Positions 53,079 to 61,827 of a stretch of DNA of 64,000 nucleotides are shown here, piece by piece (the stretch's first letter is position 1; each line of letters opens with the position of its first letter). The translations under genes were made by a program, and so were the position numbers. The notes under the pieces are model-generated. The model was not told where the DNA came from. It searched no databases and saw nothing but the letters and a program-made list of their open reading frames with translations. This stretch comes from Roseovarius sp. THAF9 (GTDB taxonomy: Bacteria; Pseudomonadota; Alphaproteobacteria; Rhodobacterales; Rhodobacteraceae). Location of the stretch: the NCBI RefSeq assembly GCF_009363715.1, contig NZ_CP045404.1:3254001-3318000 (forward strand). Reading direction: 5' to 3'.

Positions 53079-55328
53079 ATGTCCAGCTTCCGCGCACGCG
53101 CGATTACCAAGCCCATCTTCAAATGGGCCAAGGGCGTTCTGCCCGGAATGTCCAAGACCGAAAGCGAAGCCCTGAACGCCGGCGAAGTCTGGTGGGAGGC
53201 CGAGCTGTTCTCGGGCAACCCGGACTGGTCCAAGCTGCGCGCGGTCAAGACGCCGAAATTGTCGGACGAGGAACAGGCGTTTTTCGACGGTCCCGTTCAG
53301 GACCTCTGCGAAATGATCGACGATTGGAAGATCAACCACGAAACCGGCGACCTTGCCCCGGAGGTCTGGCAGTTTCTGCGCGATAACAAGTTCTTCGGGA
53401 TGATCATCCCCAAGGCACATGGCGGGCTGGAATTTTCCGCCTTCGCCCATTCCGAGATCGTTCGCTATATCTCTACACGCTCTGTCGCCGCTGCCGTGAC
53501 GGTCATGGTGCCCAACTCGCTTGGCCCCGGCGAGTTGATCCACCAGTTTGGCACCGACGAACAGAAAGACTACTGGCTGCCCCGCCTCGCCGACGGTTGC
53601 GAACTGCCCGCCTTCGGTCTGACCAGCGCCGAGGCCGGGTCCGACGCCGGCGCCATGGTCGATGACGGGGTTGTCTGCAAGGGCCAGTGGAACGGCGAGG
53701 AAGTGCTGGGCATCCGCCTCAACTGGGCCAAGCGCTACATCACGCTGTCGCCGGTCTGCACCGTGCTGGGTCTGGCCTTCAAGCTGCGTGACCCCGATGG
53801 CCTGCTGGGCGACACTCCCGATATTGGCATCACCTGCGCGCTGGTTCCGACCGACCTCGAGGGTGTCGAAACCGGTCGCCGCCACATCCCGTCCTCCACG
53901 ATGTTCATGAACGGGCCGACCACGGGCAAGGACGTGTTCATCCCGCTCGAAAACATCATCGGCGGGCAGGAGTATGCCGGCGAAGGCTGGATGATGCTGA
54001 TGAGCGCGCTCGCCGCCGGGCGTGGCATCTCGCTGCCCTCCATGGGCTGCGCCGCCATTGCCTTGTCGGCCCACACGACCGGCGCCTACGCCCGCATCCG
54101 CGAACAGTTCAACCTGCCCATCGGTAAGTTCGGCGGCGTGCAGGCCCGCCTTGGACGCCTTGCCGCCGACGCCTACTCCATGGATGCCGCCCGCCACCTG
54201 ACCTGCGCCGGGCTGGACGAGGGGCGCGCGCTGTCGGTGATCTCGGCGATCATGAAGGCCCATGCGACCTTCCGTATGCGCGAGGCGCTGAATGATGCAA
54301 TGGACGTGCATTCCGGCAAGGCTGTGATCGACGGCCCGTCGAATTACCTGCTGCCACTCTACCGCGCCGTGCCCATCGGCATCACGGTCGAGGGGGCGAA
54401 CATCGTCACCCGCAGCCTGATCATCTTCGGGCAGGGCTCGATCCGCGCCCACCCCCATATGCTGGACAATATGCTAGCGTTGGAAGAGGACGACCCCGAC
54501 AAGGCGCTTGAGATGTTCGACAATTCCCTTTGGGCCCATGTCGGCCACAGCACGCGCACCTTGTTCCGCAGTTGGGGCCGCGCCCTGACCGGCGGTCGGT
54601 TCGCGCCGGCCCCAGCGGCGGGCGCTGCCACGGACATCTACAAGCAACTGTCGCGCTGGTCCGCGGCCTATGCGCTGACCGCCGACATGCTCTTTTTGTC
54701 GTTGGGCGGGGAGCTCAAGCGCAAGGAAATGATCTCGGGCCGCATGGGCGACATCCTGTCCGAAATGTACATTCTGTCCGCCGCCCTCAAACGGTGGGAG
54801 GACGAAGGCCGTCAGAAGGCCGACCTGCCGGTTCTGCGCTATGTCGCCGCCGACGCGTTCCACAACATCCAGACGGCCTTGGACGAGGTCATTGCCAACC
54901 TCCCGGCCCGCTGGGCGGCGTGGCTATTGCGTGTCTTCACGCTGCCGGGCATGGCCCAGCGCAAGCCCGACGACAAGCTCACCGCTGAGTGCAGCGACAT
55001 TCTGTATGACCCGTCTGAGGCCCGGGGCCGGATCGTCGGTCGTATCGCCGGCGGGTGCAACCGCGACGGTGTGCAGGTGCTGAACGAATGCTACGCCAAG
55101 GTCACCCAAATGGCGCCGGTGATGAAGCGCCTGCGCGATGCGAAAAAGTCCCCGCAGGAGGCACTGGAGGCCGGCATTCTGAGCGATGCCGAAATGGCCG
55201 ATATCGAGGAAATGTCGCGCCTAGTCGATGAGGTCGTCGCCGTGGAAGACTATGCGCCCGAAGATTTCGCGGCGCTTTTCCCCGCGCCGCAGCAAAATGA
55301 GCGCACCCAGCGCGAGGCGGCGGAATGA
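53079..55328 (+). CDS. fadE: Acyl-CoA dehydrogenase, FadE type with DUF1974 C-terminal domain
   Basis: 749 residues, starting MSSFRARAITKPIFKWAKG after GAAAGGAG. FAD-linked acyl-CoA dehydrogenase core (about 80-480), with the flavin/substrate stretch FGLTSAEAGSDAG and the catalytic base region ITVEGANIVTRS, then the DUF1974 domain typical of E. coli-like FadE. Slightly shorter than E. coli FadE (814), lacking its N-terminal membrane stretch. Does the first oxidation of fatty acyl-CoA. Stop overlaps the thiolase start by 4 nt. Confidence 0.92.
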   Translation: MSSFRARAITKPIFKWAKGVLPGMSKTESEALNAGEVWWEAELFSGNPDWSKLRAVKTPKLSDEEQAFFDGPVQDLCEMIDDWKINHETGDLAPEVWQFLRDNKFFGMIIPKAHGGLEFSAFAHSEIVRYISTRSVAAAVTVMVPNSLGPGELIHQFGTDEQKDYWLPRLADGCELPAFGLTSAEAGSDAGAMVDDGVVCKGQWNGEEVLGIRLNWAKRYITLSPVCTVLGLAFKLRDPDGLLGDTPDIGITCALVPTDLEGVETGRRHIPSSTMFMNGPTTGKDVFIPLENIIGGQEYAGEGWMMLMSALAAGRGISLPSMGCAAIALSAHTTGAYARIREQFNLPIGKFGGVQARLGRLAADAYSMDAARHLTCAGLDEGRALSVISAIMKAHATFRMREALNDAMDVHSGKAVIDGPSNYLLPLYRAVPIGITVEGANIVTRSLIIFGQGSIRAHPHMLDNMLALEEDDPDKALEMFDNSLWAHVGHSTRTLFRSWGRALTGGRFAPAPAAGAATDIYKQLSRWSAAYALTADMLFLSLGGELKRKEMISGRMGDILSEMYILSAALKRWEDEGRQKADLPVLRYVAADAFHNIQTALDEVIANLPARWAAWLLRVFTLPGMAQRKPDDKLTAECSDILYDPSEARGRIVGRIAGGCNRDGVQVLNECYAKVTQMAPVMKRLRDAKKSPQEALEAGILSDAEMADIEEMSRLVDEVVAVEDYAPEDFAALFPAPQQNERTQREAAE

Positions 55329-56623
55329 CGGCGACAAATGGCAACCGCGTCTTTCTCGTAGACGGCGCCCGCACCCCTTTCCTCAAGGCGCAAGCCGGCC
55401 CCGGGCCGTTCACGCCCGTGGATCTTGCCGTGCAATGCGGCAGGCCCCTGCTGGCACGTCAGCCGTTCGACCGCGCCGCGCTCGACCTCGTGATCCTTGG
55501 CTGTGTCAACGTCATCGCCGACGAGATGAACCCCGCACGCGTCGCCGGACTGCGTCTTGGCCTGCCCGAGGCAACCGTGGCGTTCACGGTTCAGATCAAT
55601 TGCGGCTCGGGCATGCAAAGCATCGACACCGCCTATCGCTATATCTGCGAGGGCAGCCACCAGATGATCCTTGCCGGCGGGGCCGAGGCCCTCAGCCACG
55701 CGCCCCTGACCCTGCGCCAGTCCGCCGTCGAATGGTTCGGCCGGATGAGCACCGCCAAGGGACCGCTGGAGCAGGCAAAGAACATGGCCGGGATCAAGCC
55801 CGACTTCTTCAAGCCGGTCATCGGCCTGGAACGCGGCCTGACCGACCCCATCACCACGCTCAGCATGGGCCAGACCGCCGAGGTGCTGGCGCACCATTTC
55901 GGCATCGACCGCGAAACCGCCGATGCCTACGCCATGCAAAGCCACCATCGCCTTGCTGCCGCGCACAAGGAAGGCCGGCTGGAGGGTGAATTGATGCCCG
56001 CCTTCGCCAAGGACGGCACGGTCTATGACCATGACAACGGCGTGCGCCCCGACAGCGACATGGACGGCCTGTCAAAGCCCAAGCCGGTGTTCGAGCCGCC
56101 CTACGGCAAAGTCACGGCGGGCAATTCCAGCCAGATCACGGACGGTGCAAGTTGGTGTATCCTCGCCTCGGAAAAGGCCGTGGACGCGCACGGCCTCGAA
56201 CCGCTCGCCGAGATCACCGACAGCGAATGGGCAGGGCTCGATCCGTCGATCATGGGCCTCGGTCCGGTCATGTCTTCCACCCCGATCGTGAAACGCCATG
56301 GTTTCGGCATCGGGGACATTGACCTGTGGGAGTTGAACGAGGCGTTCGCGGCACAGGTGCTGTCCTGTCTCGCCGCCTGGAGCGATGAAGACTTCTGCCG
56401 CGAGGTGCTAGGGCTCGACGGCGCCTTTGGCCGGATCGACCGCGATCAGCTGAATGTCGATGGCGGCGCCATATCGCTGGGCCACCCTGTCGGCACCAGC
56501 GGTAACCGCATCGTGCTGCATCTTGCCAACGCCATGAAGACGCGCGGTGCGAAACGCGGCATCGCAACGGAATGCATCGGCGGCGGGCTTGGCGGCGCGA
56601 TGCTGCTGGAGGCTGTGCAATGA
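55325..56623 (+). CDS. fadI: 3-ketoacyl-CoA thiolase (FadI type)
   Basis: 432-residue thiolase. The nucleophilic Cys is in QINCGSGMQ, with NEAF, GGAISLGHPVGTSGNR (His) and the second Cys in TECIGGGLGG all present. The length and the insertion around WFGRMSTAKG fit the FadI (anaerobic/trifunctional) branch better than PhaA. Cleaves 3-ketoacyl-CoA to acetyl-CoA. ATGA overlap with fadJ. Confidence 0.93.
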   Translation: MTATNGNRVFLVDGARTPFLKAQAGPGPFTPVDLAVQCGRPLLARQPFDRAALDLVILGCVNVIADEMNPARVAGLRLGLPEATVAFTVQINCGSGMQSIDTAYRYICEGSHQMILAGGAEALSHAPLTLRQSAVEWFGRMSTAKGPLEQAKNMAGIKPDFFKPVIGLERGLTDPITTLSMGQTAEVLAHHFGIDRETADAYAMQSHHRLAAAHKEGRLEGELMPAFAKDGTVYDHDNGVRPDSDMDGLSKPKPVFEPPYGKVTAGNSSQITDGASWCILASEKAVDAHGLEPLAEITDSEWAGLDPSIMGLGPVMSSTPIVKRHGFGIGDIDLWELNEAFAAQVLSCLAAWSDEDFCREVLGLDGAFGRIDRDQLNVDGGAISLGHPVGTSGNRIVLHLANAMKTRGAKRGIATECIGGGLGGAMLLEAVQ

Positions 56624-58695
56624 CCGGACACGTTCTGAAATTTCTCGGCGACACCAAGCTGGAACTGGGCCCGGTCGAGGAGACCGACGGCAACTGGCGC
56701 ACGGCGCGGGACGGCGACAACGTGCTTTGGCTTGTCCTCGACAAGACCGGCAGCAGCGTCAACACGATCTCCGAGGACGTGATCCGCGAGCTGGACGAGC
56801 ATATCGCCGCCGCCGAGGCCGAGAAGCCCGCCGCCCTTGTCATCCGATCCGCCAAGAAAGCCGGTTTCGCCGCCGGGGCCGACATCACCGGGTTCGAGTC
56901 GATGACCGATCAGGGCGCCGCTGACCTGCTGCGACAGGCGCATGACGTTCTTGACCGGATCGAGGCGCTGCCCTGCGCCACCATCTGCGTCGTTCACGGC
57001 GCGGCCCTGGGGGCCGGCTTCGAACTGGCGCTCGCCTGCGACTACCGCATCGCCACGCCCGGCGCATCCTTCGGCTTTCCCGAGGTACAGCTTGGCCTGC
57101 ACCCCGGCCTTGGCGGCACGTTCCGCCTGCCCGCCCTGATTGACCCGACCGACGCCATGACCATGATGCTGACCGGCAAGACCGCACATACCAAGCGGGC
57201 CAAGTCACAAGGCATCGCCGACAAAATTGTCGAGGAACGCCACGTTGCCACCGCGATCACGGCGGCCCGAAACGGCAAGATCGAGCGTCAGGCGCCCAGC
57301 CTTAAATCCCGCGCTTTTTCGTTCGACCAGGCGCGCGGCCTCGCCGCCCGCCAGATGCGCAGCAAGACGGAAGAGAAAGCACCGAAAGAGCATTACCCGG
57401 CGCCCTACGCCCTGATCGACCTGTGGGAAGAACATGGCGATGACCGCGATGCGATGCAGCAGGCCGAAATCGACAGCTTCGCGCGGCTTCTCGATACGGA
57501 CACCTCGAAGAACCTGCGCCGTGTTTTTTTCCTCCAACAATCGCTGAAGGACGCCGGGCGCGGTGGCGACGGCATCGCGCATGTCCATGTGATCGGCGCC
57601 GGCGCCATGGGCGCAGAAATTGCCGCCATCGCCGCGATCAAGGGCAAGAGCGTGACGCTTGGCGATATCGAAAACGATCCGCTGGGCCAGGCGATCAAGA
57701 CCGCCGCGAAAATCTGCGAAGACAAGCACCTCAGCGGAACCGAGACGCGCGATGCACTCGACCGCCTTATGCCCGACCCACACGGTTACGGCCTTGCCCA
57801 TGCCGATCTGGTGATCGAGGCGGCCAGCGAAGAACAGGACATCAAGCAGAAGATCTTCAAAGGGATCAAGGGCGCTTTGAAGAAGGACGCGATTCTTGCC
57901 ACCAACACATCCAGCCTGTCGGTGGATGACCTCGCCGCCGCCGCGCCTGCCAAGTCTCGCTTCGCCGGGCTTCATTACTTCAACCCGGTCTCCAAAATCG
58001 ACCTCGTCGAGGTCGTCAAGGGCACCGCCACCAATGACAAGACCGCCAGCAGCCTTGCCGCGTTCTGCGGTGCGACCGGCAAGCTGCCCGCATTGGTGAC
58101 CGACTATCCCGGTTTCGTCGTGAACCGTGCTCTCGTGCCCTACATGCTAGAGGCGATGGTCTTGATGGACGAAGGCGTTGCGAAAGAGGTCATCGACACC
58201 GCCGCCATCCGCTTCGGGACGCCCATGGGGCCGGTCACGCTGGCCGATCAGGTCGGGCTGGATATCGGCCTGCACGTGGCCGAAAGTCTTGCCGACAGCC
58301 TCGACACCGCCATGCCACCGATCAGCGACGACTTGCGTCAGCGCGTGGAAAATGGCGAGTTGGGCAAGAAGACCGGCAAAGGCTTCTATGACTGGTCCAA
58401 CGGCACGCCGCACCCGGATGCCGACATGGACAACGCACCGGCCGACCTGACCGACAGGTTGATCCTGCCGATGCTCAACGCCTGCGTCGAAGTCCTGCGC
58501 AAGGGTGTGGCGAAAGATGCCGACCAACTGGATGCCGCAATGATCTTCGCCACCGGCTGGGCGCCCTTTCGCGGCGGCCCCATGCACTATGCAAAGGCCC
58601 GCGGCACCTCAGAGATCACCACGAAACTGAAGGAGCTGGAGTCCACCCACGGCCCGCGCTTCGCCCCTGATCCCGGCTGGTCAAACCTTGGCTGA
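56620..58695 (+). CDS. fadJ: Fatty oxidation complex alpha subunit (enoyl-CoA hydratase / 3-hydroxyacyl-CoA dehydrogenase)
   Basis: 691 residues from ATG 56620 (MTGHVLKFLGDTKLELG). Crotonase domain (about 15-200) with oxyanion-type HGAALGAGFELALACDYR, and the NAD-binding hydroxyacyl dehydrogenase domain starting HVHVIGAGAMGAEI (322-335), with HYFNPVSKIDLVEVVKG. Two dehydrogenase C-terminal domains follow. Forms the trifunctional complex with FadI. Overlaps the next gene by 8 nt. Confidence 0.94.
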   Translation: MTGHVLKFLGDTKLELGPVEETDGNWRTARDGDNVLWLVLDKTGSSVNTISEDVIRELDEHIAAAEAEKPAALVIRSAKKAGFAAGADITGFESMTDQGAADLLRQAHDVLDRIEALPCATICVVHGAALGAGFELALACDYRIATPGASFGFPEVQLGLHPGLGGTFRLPALIDPTDAMTMMLTGKTAHTKRAKSQGIADKIVEERHVATAITAARNGKIERQAPSLKSRAFSFDQARGLAARQMRSKTEEKAPKEHYPAPYALIDLWEEHGDDRDAMQQAEIDSFARLLDTDTSKNLRRVFFLQQSLKDAGRGGDGIAHVHVIGAGAMGAEIAAIAAIKGKSVTLGDIENDPLGQAIKTAAKICEDKHLSGTETRDALDRLMPDPHGYGLAHADLVIEAASEEQDIKQKIFKGIKGALKKDAILATNTSSLSVDDLAAAAPAKSRFAGLHYFNPVSKIDLVEVVKGTATNDKTASSLAAFCGATGKLPALVTDYPGFVVNRALVPYMLEAMVLMDEGVAKEVIDTAAIRFGTPMGPVTLADQVGLDIGLHVAESLADSLDTAMPPISDDLRQRVENGELGKKTGKGFYDWSNGTPHPDADMDNAPADLTDRLILPMLNACVEVLRKGVAKDADQLDAAMIFATGWAPFRGGPMHYAKARGTSEITTKLKELESTHGPRFAPDPGWSNLG

Positions 58696-60520
58696 AACGC
58701 CAAAGGTCCATACCGACGCCGACGCGATAGCGCGGGCCACCTATGACGCGACGGGCGGCGAGATCCGCCTCGCGCTTCCGCTTGGACTTGGCAAACCCGT
58801 CACTTTCGTCAACGCGCTGGTGCGGGCCGCGGTCGATGACCCGTCACTGTCGCTCAAGATCTTCACCGCGCTGACCCTGCAACGCCCCGAGCCCTCATCG
58901 GACATCGAGGCGCGCTTTCTCAACCCGGCAATGAACCGCTTTTTCGGCGCCGCCCCGTCTCTGGCCTATGCCGACCTCATCAAACAAGGCGCCCTGCCCG
59001 ACAACATCGACGTCTCCGAGTTCTTCTTTCAGGCCGGGGCATGGCTCGGCAACGACTACGCCCAGCGCAAGTACATATCGGCCAACTACACCCATGCCCG
59101 CGATGTCCTGATCGCACAGAACCCCAACGTTCTGGCCCAGCTCATGCCGCGCGAGGGCGACCGCTTCAGCATGTCGTGCAACACGGATATCTCTGCCGAT
59201 CTCTTTGCGCGCCGCGCGGCGGGCCGGATGGATTTCATCGCCGTGGCCGAATTGAACGATGCGCTGCCTTTCATGGGCGGCCCCGCGGCACTGGATGCCA
59301 GCGAATTCGCCATGGTCTTGGACCCGCCGGAACAGATCGACCTCTTTTCCGCCCTGCGCCGCCCCGTGGCCGATGCGCAGCATGCCATTGCCCTGCATGT
59401 GTCGCGCCTCGTGCCCGATGGCGGCACGCTTCAGATCGGCATTGGCGCCATCGGGGATGCCGTGGCCAACGCCCTGATCACCCGCGACCGCGCATCCCTT
59501 CACGAGGTCTGGCGGCAATCACCTCTCCCGCTTCAGGGCGCCGAGGAAGGACCGTTCCGCACGGGCCTTTACGCGGTCACCGAAATGCTGGTCGGCGGCT
59601 TGGTCGCCCTGTTTGAGGCCGATATCCTGAAACGCGAAGTGGACGGCGCGGTGATCCACGCGGGCTTTTTCGTCGATGCCCGCGACATGTACGAACGCCT
59701 GCGCGCTCTGCCGCCCGACCGCCGTGACAAAATTCAGATGATGCCGGTCAGCTTCACCAACGCGCTTTACGGGGACGAAGCGGCCAAGCGCACTGCGCGG
59801 CAGGACGCTCGTTTCGTCAATGGCGCCATGCAGGTCAGCCTTCTGGGCGACGCGATGTCCGACGCCGCCAAACCCGGCCAGGTGGTCAGCGGGGTCGGCG
59901 GCCAGTTCAACTTCTTCGAACAGGCCTTCGCCCTCGAAGACGCCCATGCCATCCTGACACTGCCCGCGACGCGGCAAAGCGGTGGCACGCTCACTTCGAA
60001 CATCGTCTGGCAGCTGCCTGTCACCACGGTTCCCCGCCACATGCGCGATATCGTCGTCACTGAATATGGCGCGGCCTTCCTGCGCGGCTTGCCCGACGAA
60101 GAGGTCATCAAGCGCCTTGTCTGCATCGCAGACAGCCGGTTCCAGCCTGGCCTTCTGGAAAAGGCCCGCAAGGCAGGCAAACTTGACCCGGACTGGGAAA
60201 TTCCCGACGCGCACACGCGAAACACACCCGAGACGATTGCTGAATGGCTCACCCCCTACCGGGACAGTCTGTTGCCCGACTATCCCTTGGGCACCGACTT
60301 CACCGAGACCGAGAAAATCCTTGTCCGCGCCCTCTCTCATCTCAAGGACACCTCTGGCAGCAAGCTTGGTCTTCTGTCGCTGGTATGGTCAGGTGTCGCC
60401 CACGCACCACATTCGCACGAGGGCCCGGCGATGGAGCGCATGGGCTATGCCGCCACACCCCGCCTGACAGAACCGCTTCAGGCGCGCGCCCTGCGTGGTG
60501 CGTTGCGCGACATAGCCTGA
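58688..60520 (+). CDS. Acetyl-CoA hydrolase/transferase family protein
   Basis: 610 residues of the AcH/CoA-transferase family I. It starts at TTG 58688 (LAETPKVHTDADAI) inside fadJ. The C-terminal domain carries GVGGQFNFFEQAF and ATRQSGGTLTSNIVWQLP; the catalytic Glu should lie in the ITRDRA to ALFEADIL region. It could transfer CoA between acetyl-CoA and another acid, or hydrolyse it. Translational coupling to fadJ is unusual and suggests CoA recycling or an acid-activation step during beta-oxidation. Confidence 0.8.
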   Translation: MAETPKVHTDADAIARATYDATGGEIRLALPLGLGKPVTFVNALVRAAVDDPSLSLKIFTALTLQRPEPSSDIEARFLNPAMNRFFGAAPSLAYADLIKQGALPDNIDVSEFFFQAGAWLGNDYAQRKYISANYTHARDVLIAQNPNVLAQLMPREGDRFSMSCNTDISADLFARRAAGRMDFIAVAELNDALPFMGGPAALDASEFAMVLDPPEQIDLFSALRRPVADAQHAIALHVSRLVPDGGTLQIGIGAIGDAVANALITRDRASLHEVWRQSPLPLQGAEEGPFRTGLYAVTEMLVGGLVALFEADILKREVDGAVIHAGFFVDARDMYERLRALPPDRRDKIQMMPVSFTNALYGDEAAKRTARQDARFVNGAMQVSLLGDAMSDAAKPGQVVSGVGGQFNFFEQAFALEDAHAILTLPATRQSGGTLTSNIVWQLPVTTVPRHMRDIVVTEYGAAFLRGLPDEEVIKRLVCIADSRFQPGLLEKARKAGKLDPDWEIPDAHTRNTPETIAEWLTPYRDSLLPDYPLGTDFTETEKILVRALSHLKDTSGSKLGLLSLVWSGVAHAPHSHEGPAMERMGYAATPRLTEPLQARALRGALRDIA

Positions 60521-60584
60521 GGCGCGCGTCGACAACCTTCCGGTTCGCATTACCTCTCTGACCGACTGGCAGAACAGGCGCGCA

Positions 60585-61823
60585 ATGACCGACAATATTT
60601 CCACTCCGGACTGGCCCACCCCGACACGCGAAGCCGCCGAGCAGCATCTTGCTGCCGTCCTGCCGCGCCTTGGCGCCCGATACGCCCACCGGCGGAACGT
60701 CGATCATGGTCCGGGACAGCACCACCACGTCTCGCAACTCTCTCCCTTCCTGCGCCGGCGTCTGCTTCTGGAAACCGATGTAATGGCTGCGGCCATCGCG
60801 CAGCACGGCCCTGAAGGAGCCGAAAAATTTCTGCAGGAAATCCTGTGGCGCAATTACTTCAAGGGCTGGCTCGAACGCCGCCCGCAGATCTGGCACAGCT
60901 ACCGCGACGGGCTTCGTGCCGACCTAGACCGCCTCGACGGCGACCCCGACCTGCGCGATGCCGTCGAGCGGGTCCGAACGGGTGAAACCGATCTAGACTG
61001 CATGAACGCCTGGGCGCGGGAATTGACCGAGACCGGCTACCTGCACAACCACGCCCGCATGTGGTTTGCCTCGATCTGGGTGTTCACCTTGCGCCTGCCG
61101 TGGCGGCTGGGCGCGGATTTCTTCTATCGCCACCTGCTTGACGGCGACCCGGCCTCGAACACGCTCAGCTGGAGATGGGTCTGCGGGCTTCATACCCGGG
61201 GCAAGTTCTATGAGGCGCAGGCGTGGAACATCGCCAAGTTTACCGACCATCGCTTCACACCCGACGCCGCCGACCTCGCCGAGGTGACCGCCGGACTGGA
61301 AGATCACGAACCGGGTGGCCTGCCGGACCTTCAGCCCTTGCGCCGCCCAAACGCGCCCGATCCCGACAGGCCGACTGCCCTGCTTGTGACCGAAGAGGAC
61401 TGCCGGCCCGACGACTTCCCACTGGACCGTTTCGATATCCGCGCCACGGCCACCCTCGCCGCAAGCGCCCTGCGCGCCCCCGGCCCCGTGGCCAAAAAGG
61501 TGGTGGAATTCGAAGCCGCGGCGCTGGCCGACACGGCGCAACGCATCGCGCGCAAGGCCGACAACCTGCAGGCGGGCGATCCAGACATGCTGGCGCATTG
61601 GGCCGCCGAGGCGGGCGCATCCCAGATCGTGACACCCTACGTGCCAACGGGGCCCTTGCGCGATTGGCTCGACGCCGCCGAACCCGAGCTGGAAAAGGCC
61701 GGCATCACGCTGTGCGAATGGCGCCGAGATTGGGACGCGCTTGTCTGGCCCCACGCGACGGCAGGTTACTTCAAGGTCCGCAAGAAACTGCCGGACCTTC
61801 TGCACCAAGCCGGTCTGGCCTAA
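60585..61823 (+). CDS. Photolyase/cryptochrome-family protein with FAD domain first (apparent permutation)
   Basis: 412 residues. The FAD-binding helical domain of photolyases is at about 40-230: ELTETGYLHNHARMWFASIW and DGDPASNTLSWRWVCGLHT are diagnostic. The usual N-terminal Rossmann-like antenna domain does not precede it. Instead, a C-terminal segment (about 262-405; RPTALLVTEEDC, later ASQIVTPYVPTGPLRDWL and ITLCEWRRDWDAL) looks like alpha/beta antenna-domain sequence. Length equals a normal photolyase minus loops. Flavin binding is probable; DNA repair versus photosensing cannot be decided. Transcribed alone between the fad operon and the converging matB, stop to stop within 4 nt. Confidence 0.75.
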   Translation: MTDNISTPDWPTPTREAAEQHLAAVLPRLGARYAHRRNVDHGPGQHHHVSQLSPFLRRRLLLETDVMAAAIAQHGPEGAEKFLQEILWRNYFKGWLERRPQIWHSYRDGLRADLDRLDGDPDLRDAVERVRTGETDLDCMNAWARELTETGYLHNHARMWFASIWVFTLRLPWRLGADFFYRHLLDGDPASNTLSWRWVCGLHTRGKFYEAQAWNIAKFTDHRFTPDAADLAEVTAGLEDHEPGGLPDLQPLRRPNAPDPDRPTALLVTEEDCRPDDFPLDRFDIRATATLAASALRAPGPVAKKVVEFEAAALADTAQRIARKADNLQAGDPDMLAHWAAEAGASQIVTPYVPTGPLRDWLDAAEPELEKAGITLCEWRRDWDALVWPHATAGYFKVRKKLPDLLHQAGLA

Positions 61824-61827
61824 GCCG

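Noticed and set aside
52959..54458. 499-codon minus-strand open frame over fadE
   Set aside because: Antisense to a clear acyl-CoA dehydrogenase; no domain of its own.
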